The notes under the pieces: generated by a model | Told to the model about the DNA's origin: nothing | Databases searched by the model: none | What the model saw: only the letters and a program-made list of their open reading frames with translations | Assembly (NCBI RefSeq): GCF_009847015.1 | Contig: NZ_WVEM01000009.1 | Span: 124,001-188,000 of the forward strand | Length of the DNA: 64,000 bases | Reading direction: 5' to 3' | Origin: Sunxiuqinia indica | Lineage (GTDB): Bacteria; Bacteroidota; Bacteroidia; Bacteroidales; Prolixibacteraceae | Shown here: one piece after another, positions 43,854-52,576 of the stretch | Layout of the letters: each line of letters opens with the position of its first letter | Numbering within the stretch: position 1 is the stretch's first letter | Translations under genes and position numbers: made by a program

Positions 43854-43899
43854 TCGAATTCGAACCGTAGTTTTTCCTTTACTTTCGTTCAAATTGAAC
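43854..43899. promoter_or_regulatory. Two palindromes upstream of the leucine-mevalonate operon
   Basis: TCGAATTCGA (43854-43863) and GTTCAA-A-TTGAAC (43887-43899) are perfect two-fold symmetric elements about 100-140 nt before liuB. Candidate binding sites for an unlinked regulator; no regulator gene lies in the operon. Confidence 0.35.
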
Positions 43900-43983
43900 T
43901 TGCTTTTGAGAAGAAATTAAGTTGCAGGTTTAAATTGACTCAACAAATTAACCAATGAAAACGTGTTAAAATTTCAATTCGGA

Positions 43984-45282
43984 CTAAATGAGTTCTGCAA
44001 GCAAGTCCATTTGATCATCACTTCCTTGTATACTTTTGATTCGTACTTTATGAAAGCTGTTTCGCTGAATATTCTCCCCCCTGAATCGGATAGGAACATA
44101 GTGCTCTCCATAACCGGAAGCAAAACCATGGGAATCAATTTTTTCAACCAAAACGGTTTGCTCACGCCCAATAAAACGCTCCAGGTAAACTTTACGAAGT
44201 TCTTCCGATTTTTCACGCAAGATGGCTGACCGCGCTGTTTTTACTTCTTCGGGGATCTGCTCCTCCATCCGTTCGGCACGCGTTCCTTTTCGAACTGAAT
44301 ATTTAAAGGTATGCACATGGCTAAAATTCAATCGCTCCAAAGCATCCAGGCTTTCCCGGAAGTCTTCTCCTGTCTCTCCGGGGAAACCAACAATCAAGTC
44401 GGTTGTAAAATTAAACTCGGGCCATTTAGCACGAAAACCATCAATAACTGATGCAAAACGGTCGAAATCGTACATTCGGCGCATGCGCAACAAAACTTTA
44501 TCAGAACCACTTTGCAAACACAAATGCAAGTGTGGCGATAATTTCGGATGGTCGAACAATTCGTAAAACTGCTCACCAAAACCATCGGGTTCCAGCGAAG
44601 AAATACGAACCCGGAAATCGCCGGGAACTTCGAGAATAGCTTTTAGTACATCTTCAAAGCGTTTACCTTCCCATTCGTATCTGCCAATATTTACGCCAGT
44701 AATCACCAACTCCTTAAATCCATTGGCTAATGTGTCTTTTACATTTTCAATAATCTGTGGCAAGGGGCGGCTGACCGCTCGTCCACGAACTTTTGGGATG
44801 ATACAAAAAGTGCAAAAATTATCGCAGCCATCCTGAATTTTAATGGAGCTGCGGGTATGCAAACTCTTGTCAACCGTATTAAACTGAAAAACATCACCTT
44901 CCAAATTTGAAGGATGTAGAATTTCGCCCTGAAAATGAGCATCGATCAACTGCCGGATACTTGCTTTACGCTTGTTGTCAACAACGTAAGTAATTTTCTC
45001 CTGGTCTTCCAGTTTTTCCTTATAATTATTGGCCATACAACCGGTTACCACAACCATCGATCCCTCATTGTTTCGTGCCGCCTGACTAATGGTATGTCGT
45101 GATTTCTGGTCGCTTTGATTAGTGACCGTACACGTATTTACAACCACGACATCGGCTTGCTCTTTAAAATCGACAATCTCGTATCCGGCCTGATCAAAAT
45201 CGGAAACCAACGCATCCGTTTCATATTGATTCAGTCGACAACCTAATGTTTTAAATGCGATTCGCTTTTTTGTGGTGCTCAT
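43984..45282 (-). CDS. mtaB: tRNA (N6-L-threonylcarbamoyladenosine(37)-C2)-methylthiotransferase MtaB
   Basis: Radical SAM enzyme of 432 aa that adds a methylthio group to t6A37. The UPF0004 domain holds three auxiliary-cluster Cys (TLGCRLNQYE, VNTCTVTNQSDQKSR, VTGCMA), the radical-SAM motif is IQDGCDNFCTFCIIP followed by RGRAVSRP, and a TRAM domain ends the protein. NTCTVTN with SDQKSR is the MtaB (YqeV) pattern rather than MiaB or RimO. Its ATG overlaps the stop of the upstream miaB-like gene by 4 nt. Confidence 0.93.
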   Translation of the reverse strand: MSTTKKRIAFKTLGCRLNQYETDALVSDFDQAGYEIVDFKEQADVVVVNTCTVTNQSDQKSRHTISQAARNNEGSMVVVTGCMANNYKEKLEDQEKITYVVDNKRKASIRQLIDAHFQGEILHPSNLEGDVFQFNTVDKSLHTRSSIKIQDGCDNFCTFCIIPKVRGRAVSRPLPQIIENVKDTLANGFKELVITGVNIGRYEWEGKRFEDVLKAILEVPGDFRVRISSLEPDGFGEQFYELFDHPKLSPHLHLCLQSGSDKVLLRMRRMYDFDRFASVIDGFRAKWPEFNFTTDLIVGFPGETGEDFRESLDALERLNFSHVHTFKYSVRKGTRAERMEEQIPEEVKTARSAILREKSEELRKVYLERFIGREQTVLVEKIDSHGFASGYGEHYVPIRFRGENIQRNSFHKVRIKSIQGSDDQMDLLAELI

Positions 45283-46631
45283 GATTCAATTTTTTCTTCC
45301 TGAAGTACCAACTCTCCACTCAACGAAAAGTCAGCAGCTGACGTTATTTTCACATCCACAATTTGGCCTTTCAACTCAGGCGCTTTCCGATCCAAGCGAA
45401 CATTCAATTTTCCTTCTGTCAATCCTGTGCTAAATCCGGTTTTCCGGTCGCTTCCATTGACCAACAAACGAAAAGTTTTACCAACCAACTGACGATTATA
45501 TTCGCTGGTATGAGTTCTCATTGTTTCTGAAAGTCGATGATAACGATCTTTCTTTACGTCTTGCGAAACCTCATCCTGCCAACGGTAGCTTGCAGCTCCC
45601 GGACGTGGCGAGTACATAGCAATATAGGCCATATTAAACTTGAATTCGTTCATGGCTGCAACCGTGTTTTGAAATTCTTCTTCGCCTTCAGCGGTGAATC
45701 CGACAATGATATCGGTAAATAAAGTCGCTTCCGGAATCAGCTCACGAATATCGCTTACAATTCGGCGGTATTTTTCCATGGAATGCCGACGGTTCATCTT
45801 GATCAATACTTTCTCATCACCACTCTGCATTGGAAGGTGAATCTGCTTGGCCAGGCATTTGTATTCGGCAATCACTTCAATCACATCGCGAGTCATATCC
45901 TGTGGATGAGGAGATGTGAAATACACCCAAAATTCTTCGCCCGAAAGCTTACCATACTGACCAATCTGCTTCAACAGTTCCGCAAAAGTTATCTCTTCTC
46001 CATTTTTATCCAGGCCATACGAATTTACATTCTGCCCAAGCAAGGTAATCGATTTATAACCTTGTTGAACCAAGTGTTGAATCTCTTTTATTATTTCTTC
46101 GGATGGACGGGAAACCTCCCTGCCACGGGTGTACGGAACTGCACAAAACGCACAGAACTTATCGCAACCATTTTGAATGGGCACAAACGCTTCGTAAGTC
46201 GATTCATATTTCGGCTTGATATGCCACAAATCAACGATATGTTCATTTTTGGGCATTACCGGTTTGGGAGTTTGCAACGAAGCAGCATTAACAACCCCAT
46301 AATTTCGAATCATGTCGGGCAGCTGACTTAACTCACTCATCGGAAAAATCAAATCAAAAAGCTTCAGAAATTTCTCCTTGTCAGCCGGCAAAACGCAACC
46401 TGAGATGAACGTGATCACGTTTCGTTTATTTTTCCACTTATTCCACTGGGCAATTTTGTTGTATACCTTGTCAATTGGCTTTTGCCTAACCGAACAGGCC
46501 AACATCCCCAGCAGCGTTGCGTCCTCCTCCTTTTCAGTTCGTTCGTAACCCATCTGTTCAAGCACCGCACTCACGCGCTCGCTATCTGACAGGTTCATCT
46601 GGCATCCCAATGTAATTAAGTGATACTTCAT
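45279..46631 (-). CDS. miaB: MiaB-type tRNA methylthiotransferase, variant cluster motif
   Basis: 450-aa radical SAM methylthiotransferase. Auxiliary-cluster cysteines are C10 (LGCQMNLSDSE), C46 (LLGMLACSVRQKP) and C79 (FISGCVLPADK); the radical SAM cysteines are C156, C160, C163 in NGCDKFCAFCAVPYTRGREV; a TRAM domain lies at the C-terminus. The GCQMN start and SAM region fit MiaB, which converts i6A37 to ms2i6A37, but the usual NTCSIRE is ACSVRQK here and the linker is unusual, so a distinct subgroup is possible. Cotranscribed with mtaB. Confidence 0.82.
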   Translation of the reverse strand: MKYHLITLGCQMNLSDSERVSAVLEQMGYERTEKEEDATLLGMLACSVRQKPIDKVYNKIAQWNKWKNKRNVITFISGCVLPADKEKFLKLFDLIFPMSELSQLPDMIRNYGVVNAASLQTPKPVMPKNEHIVDLWHIKPKYESTYEAFVPIQNGCDKFCAFCAVPYTRGREVSRPSEEIIKEIQHLVQQGYKSITLLGQNVNSYGLDKNGEEITFAELLKQIGQYGKLSGEEFWVYFTSPHPQDMTRDVIEVIAEYKCLAKQIHLPMQSGDEKVLIKMNRRHSMEKYRRIVSDIRELIPEATLFTDIIVGFTAEGEEEFQNTVAAMNEFKFNMAYIAMYSPRPGAASYRWQDEVSQDVKKDRYHRLSETMRTHTSEYNRQLVGKTFRLLVNGSDRKTGFSTGLTEGKLNVRLDRKAPELKGQIVDVKITSAADFSLSGELVLQEEKIES

Positions 46632-46713
46632 TCTATGACATTCAAATTGAAAAAAATCTACTTACGGTCCTAAATCAAATATCTAATTCGGGCTACAAAA
46701 ATAGACAGTATTT

Positions 46714-47394
46714 TTAGAAATACACCTCGCAATGAATATGATCGCGATCAAACCCTTTATTTTTCAGAATTTCAAGGGCATCAAAAATCATATTACTGTT
46801 TCCACACAAGTAAAAATGAGTATTTTTTTCAAAGCTTGTGCGTTTCAGGTATTTGGTTAGCCGTCCATGAACCTGACCTTCCTTATCCCCCGTTGTACAA
46901 AGAATATGACGCTCCGGATCGTACTCCTCTTTATCGTAAGCTTCGTGGCCATAACGCACGCCATGAATCAGTTGATAATCCAATTCAGGATAGGTGCGCA
47001 CCATACTGCGGAATGGCGCTATACCGGTTCCGCTGGCAATAAATACAAATTTATTGTCCGGAATATGCTTCTCTTCAATTTTAAACTTCCCAAAAGGTCC
47101 GTTTACTTCCACCAAATCACCTTTTTTCAGATGACTCAATTTAGGTGAAAAATAACCTTCCTTCACTTCTTTTACCAACACCTCTAAATTCTCATCATTT
47201 TCGCCACTGTAAATCGAATATTCCCGACTTTGATAATCGCCTTGAATACCGAGTGAAATATGTTGCCCGGCTTTGAACTTAAATCGTCCTCCAGGCAATT
47301 TCAACGAAAATGTTTCATCTGTTAACCTTCTTATTTCTTTTACCTTGTAGAAGGTTTCATCAATCCTTATTGCTTGCATAACTTCTGTCGACAT
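46714..47394 (-). CDS. Ferredoxin-NADP reductase-like FAD oxidoreductase
   Basis: 226 aa, just the two-domain FNR core without a [2Fe-2S] domain. FAD-binding motif SREYSIYSG (RxYS), the NAD(P) phosphate loop IASGTGIAPFRSM, YLCGNSNMIFDALEIL and a C-terminal HCEVYF. The aromatic residue at the very end resembles plant-type FNRs. Electron partner is unknown; a flavodoxin-type gene lies next door but divergently. A -7 box (TATCTTTG, minus, 47414-47421) lies 20 nt upstream of the start. Confidence 0.85.
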   Translation of the reverse strand: MSTEVMQAIRIDETFYKVKEIRRLTDETFSLKLPGGRFKFKAGQHISLGIQGDYQSREYSIYSGENDENLEVLVKEVKEGYFSPKLSHLKKGDLVEVNGPFGKFKIEEKHIPDNKFVFIASGTGIAPFRSMVRTYPELDYQLIHGVRYGHEAYDKEEYDPERHILCTTGDKEGQVHGRLTKYLKRTSFEKNTHFYLCGNSNMIFDALEILKNKGFDRDHIHCEVYF

Positions 47395-47550
47395 CGTATC
47401 TAATTTTGGGCTGCAAAGATAATTAAAATCAATAAAAAGACCTATGAATCCGAATTAATCTTTGTTAACCGATTATAAACCTTATTTAACCGATAAAAAA
47501 GCGGTTTGTTTTAGACAATTGCCGTAATTTCGATAGAAAATCTCCATGCT

Positions 47551-48054
47551 ATGAAAACAATGATTATTTATATGTCAAACCACGGGTGCACCGACCGTGT
47601 CGTTCATGAACTTTCCGAAGAGCTATCAGGGCATGTTACCCTTAAAAATTTGAAAGAAGATAGAAATCCGTGTTTCGAGGACTACGACCGGGTCATAATT
47701 GGTGGTTCCATCCATGCCGGACAAATTCAACGAAGGGTGCGGGAATTTAGTGAAAATAACACCGAGAAGCTTGGGCTAAAAGAAGTTGGCCTATTTATTT
47801 GCTGTATGATGAAGGGCGAACAAGCTCAGGAGCAACTAAACAAAGCCTTTCCTGAAAAACTCCACCAGTATGCCAAATCGGAAGCTATTTTAGGCGGCGA
47901 GTACAATTTTGACAAAATGGGATTTTTTGAAAGGTTAGCCGTGAAAAAGATTGCGAAGGTAGATCAAAGTGTGAGCAACGTTAATCATGATGCCATCAAA
48001 GAATTTGCCGATAAAATGGACAAGACGTTTTCTACTTTTTTAATGCTGATTTAA
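47551..48054 (+). CDS. Flavodoxin-domain protein, HemG-like
   Basis: 167 aa with a flavodoxin fold: the FMN phosphate loop is MIIYMSNHGCTDRVV, atypical but in the right place, and VIIGGSIHAGQIQRRVREF matches the menaquinone-dependent protoporphyrinogen IX dehydrogenase (HemG) group. HemG oxidises protoporphyrinogen IX using quinone; whether this protein does so is uncertain because haem genes are absent nearby. It overlaps the end of the convergent methyltransferase gene by 4 nt. Confidence 0.75.
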   Translation: MKTMIIYMSNHGCTDRVVHELSEELSGHVTLKNLKEDRNPCFEDYDRVIIGGSIHAGQIQRRVREFSENNTEKLGLKEVGLFICCMMKGEQAQEQLNKAFPEKLHQYAKSEAILGGEYNFDKMGFFERLAVKKIAKVDQSVSNVNHDAIKEFADKMDKTFSTFLMLI

Positions 48055-48761
48055 AAATTCCGATAAAAATCTTCTGTCAGCTTTCGATAAGCGGACGAAA
48101 AATCATTATCAACAGACTGTCGAATAAACAGTTCTCCTTCCTCGAACTTACCGACATTTGTGGATAACTCCACCAGCAGGCGATGATTTTTTTTTGTTTC
48201 ATCAGGAGCAACTTTCACAAATCTGGTGATTGTCAAACTCAGTTCTGATGCTAACTCTCTCAATCGTTTTTCTTTATCAACCGGTACAATCAGACTTATC
48301 CGGCCATCTTCCGAAAGTAGGCTTTTTGCTTTTGTCAGCAACTCCTGCAAGCTCAACGAATCGGCATGCCGGGCTTGAGCGCGTTTAACATTAAGTGATT
48401 TTGGCGAATTTTCGAAAAACGGCGGATTCGAAATAATGTGATCATATCTCTCCGTGGTTTGAAAACTCCGGAAATCGCCGATTGTTATCCTGAACCTCTC
48501 TTTCCACTTTGAGTTTTGAAAATTAAATTGAGCTTCTTCCGCTGCGTCAGATTCCAACTCCACTGCATCAATCAGCGCATTCGTTTTTTGAGCAGCCATT
48601 AATGCTAGCAAGCCCGTTCCGGTTCCTACATCCAAAATCCGGTCTACCTGATTGAACCGAGCCCAGGAACCAAGCAAAACCCCGTCAATCCCAACTTTCA
48701 TCGCAGCTTTCTCCTGACGAACCCCAAATTGTTTAAAGTAAAAAAAATGACCTCGCCCCAT
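48051..48761 (-). CDS. trmN6: tRNA1(Val) (adenine(37)-N6)-methyltransferase-like, TrmN6/YfiC
   Basis: 236 aa from ATG 48761 (MGRGHFFYFKQFGVRQEKAA), the usual N-terminus; longer open frame upstream is not family-like. SAM motif I is ILDVGTGTGLLALMAAQ and the N6-adenine methyltransferase motif is IISNPPFFENSPKS. The KQFGVRQEKAAMKVGIDGVL start is diagnostic of YfiC. Cytosolic tRNA-modifying enzyme; single gene convergent with the flavodoxin-type gene. Confidence 0.9.
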   Translation of the reverse strand: MGRGHFFYFKQFGVRQEKAAMKVGIDGVLLGSWARFNQVDRILDVGTGTGLLALMAAQKTNALIDAVELESDAAEEAQFNFQNSKWKERFRITIGDFRSFQTTERYDHIISNPPFFENSPKSLNVKRAQARHADSLSLQELLTKAKSLLSEDGRISLIVPVDKEKRLRELASELSLTITRFVKVAPDETKKNHRLLVELSTNVGKFEEGELFIRQSVDNDFSSAYRKLTEDFYRNF

Positions 48762-48903
48762 ACTGAAATTGATAATCTTGATTTTTGACAAGCGAAAGTA
48801 AAAGAAAGAATAGAATTTCAATCCTGAATATTATCTAATTATTAATAAAAGTGATTTATACTTTCATTTCATGAAGTTATCAGTCGCAGCTAGTTGTAAT
48901 TTC

Positions 48904-48911
48904 TAGCTTTG
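48904..48911 (+). promoter_or_regulatory. -7 box of the 66-aa gene
   Basis: TAGCTTTG fits TAnnTTTG and overlaps the TTG at 48909, excluding that codon as a start. The ATG is 43 nt downstream. Confidence 0.45.
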
Positions 48912-48953
48912 CACGCGCTAAAAAATAAAGTGAGTACAAAGACTAAAATTGAC

Positions 48954-49154
48954 ATGAAGAAGAGAGATTATTACATTTTAGGATTATTGATTTGCATTGT
49001 AGTATATGCAGCTTCTCACCGAAAACTCAATCAAAAGGAGAATCGAAGCGAAAAAAAGAGCATCATTGAGTCTCATGTAGAAACAAACTTGCGAGCGATA
49101 GAAAACGATTCACTCGGCACAGTCATCGGCCAAACTCTTAAGGCCGAAGCCTGA
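48954..49154 (+). pseudogene. 66-aa protein resembling the phytase N-terminus (duplication relic or small lipoprotein-like gene)
   Basis: Encodes MKKRDYYILGLLICIVVYAA then a charged 45-residue tail. Its first 21 residues follow those of the downstream phytase (MKKRD-Y-I--LL---V-YAA), with Ser21 where the phytase has its lipobox Cys21. Nothing after residue about 30 resembles a beta-propeller, so it is either the stump of a duplicated phytase gene or an independent short membrane protein using the same leader. Intact start and a -7 box mean it may still be expressed. Confidence 0.5.
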
Positions 49155-49707
49155 TATTCATTATCACCTGACGATTATACAAAAAGGTGTGGCGAAAAAA
49201 ACAAGAGTTCGTTTTCACAGAGCCTGATTTTAGATTCATCATCTCAGGGTTTGCAGCAATTCGTAAACGAAAAGGCTATAACTAATCTCTTTCCAAAGCT
49301 ATTACTCATGCGCCTATGCGTGTCTTTATCTATTCCTTAACGATTCTGCAATCCAAATTTAATCCCATTAACTATTGTGAAATATTTTGTTAAAGTATAA
49401 TTTACAGCCACTCTCCACACAACAAGCCAAGATACACAACTAAAAATCAATCCACTACCTCCAAAATTTAATGTTCTACTAATACCTTATTCCAGGCTCT
49501 TAACATTAAAGAGAACAAGTCGCATCAAACAACACACTCAACCACTATCACTTACCGATTTATTCAAAACATCAACTTATCACTACGTTAATAATCTACT
49601 AACCTCGTTCCTATTGGGTCAAGCTACTTTTGGGCAGATTTTTTCTAACAGGCAAGACAAAAGTCGTGCTATGAAAGATTTAATGATCGAAACCAAAATC
49701 CATTTAT
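49155..49707. other. Long leader region upstream of the TonB-dependent receptor
   Basis: AT-rich 553-nt spacer. It contains one -7 box (TACTTTTG, 49625-49632) and a 15-codon frame at 49671-49718 that overlaps the receptor start. No other gene or repeat was recognised. Confidence 0.5.
49625..49632 (+). promoter_or_regulatory. -7 box for the phytate locus
   Basis: TACTTTTG, matching TAnnTTTG, 75 nt before the receptor start codon; no good -33 box. Confidence 0.4.
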
Positions 49708-52497
49708 ATGAAAATTAGATTTACATTTCAAGTACTCTTAAGTATTTTATTTTTAAGTCAAGCAGCATTTGCAGAACAAGATCCTGACCAGGACTCACAA
49801 GGCAATGGAATTATTGCTGGACGAATCCTTGACGAAAACAATCTTCCACTCCCCGGAGCTACCGTATTAATTAAAAGTATTCACGACGGAACAGTATCAG
49901 ACGTGGACGGTTTTTACAGAATTGTAAAGCTGGAAGCCGGCGAATACGAATTGGCCATTTCATATATCGGTTTCAAAGACGAAACACAAAAAGTTCAGGT
50001 TGAAATCGGAGAAACCAGCACAGTAGATATTCATCTTAAAGCCGGGATCGACCTCAATGAAGTGATCATTAACGGGTCGTTGCAAGGTCAATCAAAAGCG
50101 TTAAACCAGCAAAAAAACAACATCAATATCGGCAATATCATTTCATCGGATCAAGTAGGACGTTTTCCCGACGCAAATATTGGTGATGCCATTAAACGAA
50201 TCCCCGGAATTAACGTGCAATACGATCAGGGTGAAGCCCGATTTGGACAAATCCGCGGTACTTCTCCAGAACTCAATTCTATCACGATCAATGGGGACCG
50301 GATTCCTTCTGCCGAAGCTGAAAGCCGTTCAATCCAACTCGACCTGGTTCCTGCTGATATGATTCAAACCATTGAAGTAAATAAAGTAGTGACCCCTGAT
50401 ATGGACGCCGATGCGATTGGAGGATCGGTTAATCTGGTCACTAAAAACTCACCTTATAAACGAAGAATTTCCGGAACTCTCGGAACAAACTACAATTTCT
50501 TTTTAGATAAACCGACCATTATTGGAGGGTTAATGTACGGAGATCGCTATTTGAACAACAAACTCGGAATGATTCTTTCAGCGTCGTACCAAAACAACCA
50601 ACTAGGCTCTGATAACATTGAGGCTGAGTGGGAAAAAGATGACGCCAACAAGATATACACCGCCGATTTTCAAATCCGTACCTATCAAGTGCAACGCGAA
50701 CGCCAAAGCTATTCAGCATCGTTTGATTACGCTATGAATGAAAACCATAAATTGGAGCTAAAAGGCTTATACAACCATCGTAAAGACTGGGAGAACCGCT
50801 TCCGCCTGCGCTATAAAGACATTGAGCAAGAAGATGATGGCAGCTGGATTGCCGAAGTACGCCGCCAAACAAAAGGCGGTAGCCACGATGAAAAAGAAGC
50901 CCGCTTAGAAGACCAAAAAGCCATGAATTTCTCATTAGGAGGGAAACACTTTTTTGGTGCGATAAAGCTTGACTGGAAAGCCAGTTATGCCAAAGCCAAC
51001 GAAGACCGTCCACACGAACGCTATATTTCTTACCGAGCAAAGAAAACACCACTAAGCGTCGATTTGAGCAACACTAAAAAGCCTCAGTTTTCGGTTACCG
51101 ACGCCGACAAAGAATTGCTAAACAGCAATTACGGGTTGAAAGAACTAAACGAGCAATTTCAATACACCGAAGATGTCGACAAAAACTTCAAAATGAATGT
51201 TGAAATCCCGATCAGTCGTGGCAAATTCGAAAGCACAATAAAAACTGGTTTCGCATACAAATCGAAGAAGAAAAACCGCGACAATAAATTCAAAGAATAC
51301 GAGCCAACCGACGAAAACATTTTTGATTCCAATTCGTTGAACAATCTGGTCATAAAAACCAAAAGTGATTTTCTGGCCGGAGACTATATCGCTGGAAACT
51401 TTGTAAGCAACGATTATCTGGCCGGGCTAGACCTTGAGAACTCCGGAAAATTTAATGGCGAAACAGTGTTAGAAGAATTAGCAGGAAACTTTGATGCCAA
51501 AGAAAATGTGGTTGCCAACTACGTGCGTTTTGATCAGCAATTGGGCAGAGACCTGAAATTGGTTGCCGGACTGCGCATGGAAAATACACAACTGGAATAT
51601 TCGGGTTACGAATTTCGGGTTGATGCCAATGGCGATGCATCGCTAAACAAAACCGATGTTGACAAAGATTACTACACGAACTTTTTGCCAAGCTTAATTG
51701 CTAAATATTCATTTAGTAAAAACAGCAAACTAAAAGCAGCCTGGACCAATACCATCTCCCGTCCGAAATACTACGATCTGGTACCACACGTAGAAATAAA
51801 CCTGGAAGATATGGAAGCCAACATTGGTAACCCGGCACTGGAAGCAACCGAGTCGATGAACCTGGACATCATGTTTGAACACTATTTCAACACCGTTGGA
51901 GTTATTTCGGGAGGCGTATTCTACAAAGATCTGAAAAACGTAACTGTTGATCAGGAACTACGCGACTACAACTTTAAAGGAACTGTTTACGAAAAATTCA
52001 AACAACCAGTTAACGCCGGCGATGCCGACCTGTACGGGTTTGAATTTGCCTTTCAGCGTCAGTTCGACTTCCTCCCCGGATTCTGGAAACAGTTTGGGTT
52101 TTATACCAACTACACCTACACACATTCAAAAATGAAAAACATTACGTTGAAAGGCCGTGAAAATGATGAACTGCAGCTTGCAGGCACCCCCGAAAACATC
52201 GTGAATGCTTCCTTATATTACGAAGGCAAAAAAATCACGGTGCGTGCCTCATTAAATTACGCCGACGCATTTATCGATGAGCCTGGAGAAATAGCATTCT
52301 ACGACCGTTACTACGATAAAGTAACGTATCTTGACATGAATGCCAGCTATGCGATTAATAAACAATTTCAGTTTTTTGCAGAGTTAAACAACTTGCTAAA
52401 CACTCCACTTCGTTACTATCAAGGCGAAGAGCAGTACACCATGCAATCTGAATATTATGACACAAAAGTGAATCTGGGATTAAAATTCAATTTCTAA
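49708..52497 (+). CDS. TonB-dependent receptor, probable phytate or inositol-phosphate uptake
   Basis: 929-aa outer membrane receptor. Signal peptide to about residue 22 (SQAAFA), a carboxypeptidase-regulatory-like domain (about 33-115: IIAGRILDENNLPLPGATVL), then the plug (about 125-245: GRFPDANIGDAIKRIPGINV and MDADAIGGSVNLVTK), and a 22-strand barrel ending in Phe (NLGLKFNF). There is no SusD partner, so it belongs to the non-Sus TonB-dependent group. The next gene is a beta-propeller phytase; receptor plus phytase pairs are a known arrangement, hence the substrate proposal. Confidence 0.88.
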   Translation: MKIRFTFQVLLSILFLSQAAFAEQDPDQDSQGNGIIAGRILDENNLPLPGATVLIKSIHDGTVSDVDGFYRIVKLEAGEYELAISYIGFKDETQKVQVEIGETSTVDIHLKAGIDLNEVIINGSLQGQSKALNQQKNNINIGNIISSDQVGRFPDANIGDAIKRIPGINVQYDQGEARFGQIRGTSPELNSITINGDRIPSAEAESRSIQLDLVPADMIQTIEVNKVVTPDMDADAIGGSVNLVTKNSPYKRRISGTLGTNYNFFLDKPTIIGGLMYGDRYLNNKLGMILSASYQNNQLGSDNIEAEWEKDDANKIYTADFQIRTYQVQRERQSYSASFDYAMNENHKLELKGLYNHRKDWENRFRLRYKDIEQEDDGSWIAEVRRQTKGGSHDEKEARLEDQKAMNFSLGGKHFFGAIKLDWKASYAKANEDRPHERYISYRAKKTPLSVDLSNTKKPQFSVTDADKELLNSNYGLKELNEQFQYTEDVDKNFKMNVEIPISRGKFESTIKTGFAYKSKKKNRDNKFKEYEPTDENIFDSNSLNNLVIKTKSDFLAGDYIAGNFVSNDYLAGLDLENSGKFNGETVLEELAGNFDAKENVVANYVRFDQQLGRDLKLVAGLRMENTQLEYSGYEFRVDANGDASLNKTDVDKDYYTNFLPSLIAKYSFSKNSKLKAAWTNTISRPKYYDLVPHVEINLEDMEANIGNPALEATESMNLDIMFEHYFNTVGVISGGVFYKDLKNVTVDQELRDYNFKGTVYEKFKQPVNAGDADLYGFEFAFQRQFDFLPGFWKQFGFYTNYTYTHSKMKNITLKGRENDELQLAGTPENIVNASLYYEGKKITVRASLNYADAFIDEPGEIAFYDRYYDKVTYLDMNASYAINKQFQFFAELNNLLNTPLRYYQGEEQYTMQSEYYDTKVNLGLKFNF

Positions 52498-52510
52498 TAA
52501 TAAGATTGCA

Positions 52511-52543
52511 GTCGCTCCTGATTGAAATATGATCAGGAGTGAC
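52511..52543 (+). repeat. Hairpin between receptor and phytase genes
   Basis: 12-bp arms GTCGCTCCTGAT / ATCAGGAGTGAC with one G-T pair and a 9-nt loop, in the 79-nt spacer. No T run follows, so it is more likely to stabilise the receptor mRNA or reduce read-through than to be a full terminator. Confidence 0.6.
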
Positions 52544-52576
52544 TGTCACTAAAGTTTACCTCTCAATTTACAAATA

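Noticed and set aside
45783-46331. Plus-strand open frame of 182 codons
   Set aside because: Antisense to the miaB-like gene; composition (many Phe, Leu, Ile) is typical of an antisense shadow.
48909-49154. 81-aa version of the short gene starting at TTG 48909
   Set aside because: The TTG is part of a TAnnTTTG promoter box; the ATG at 48954 gives a normal leader sequence.
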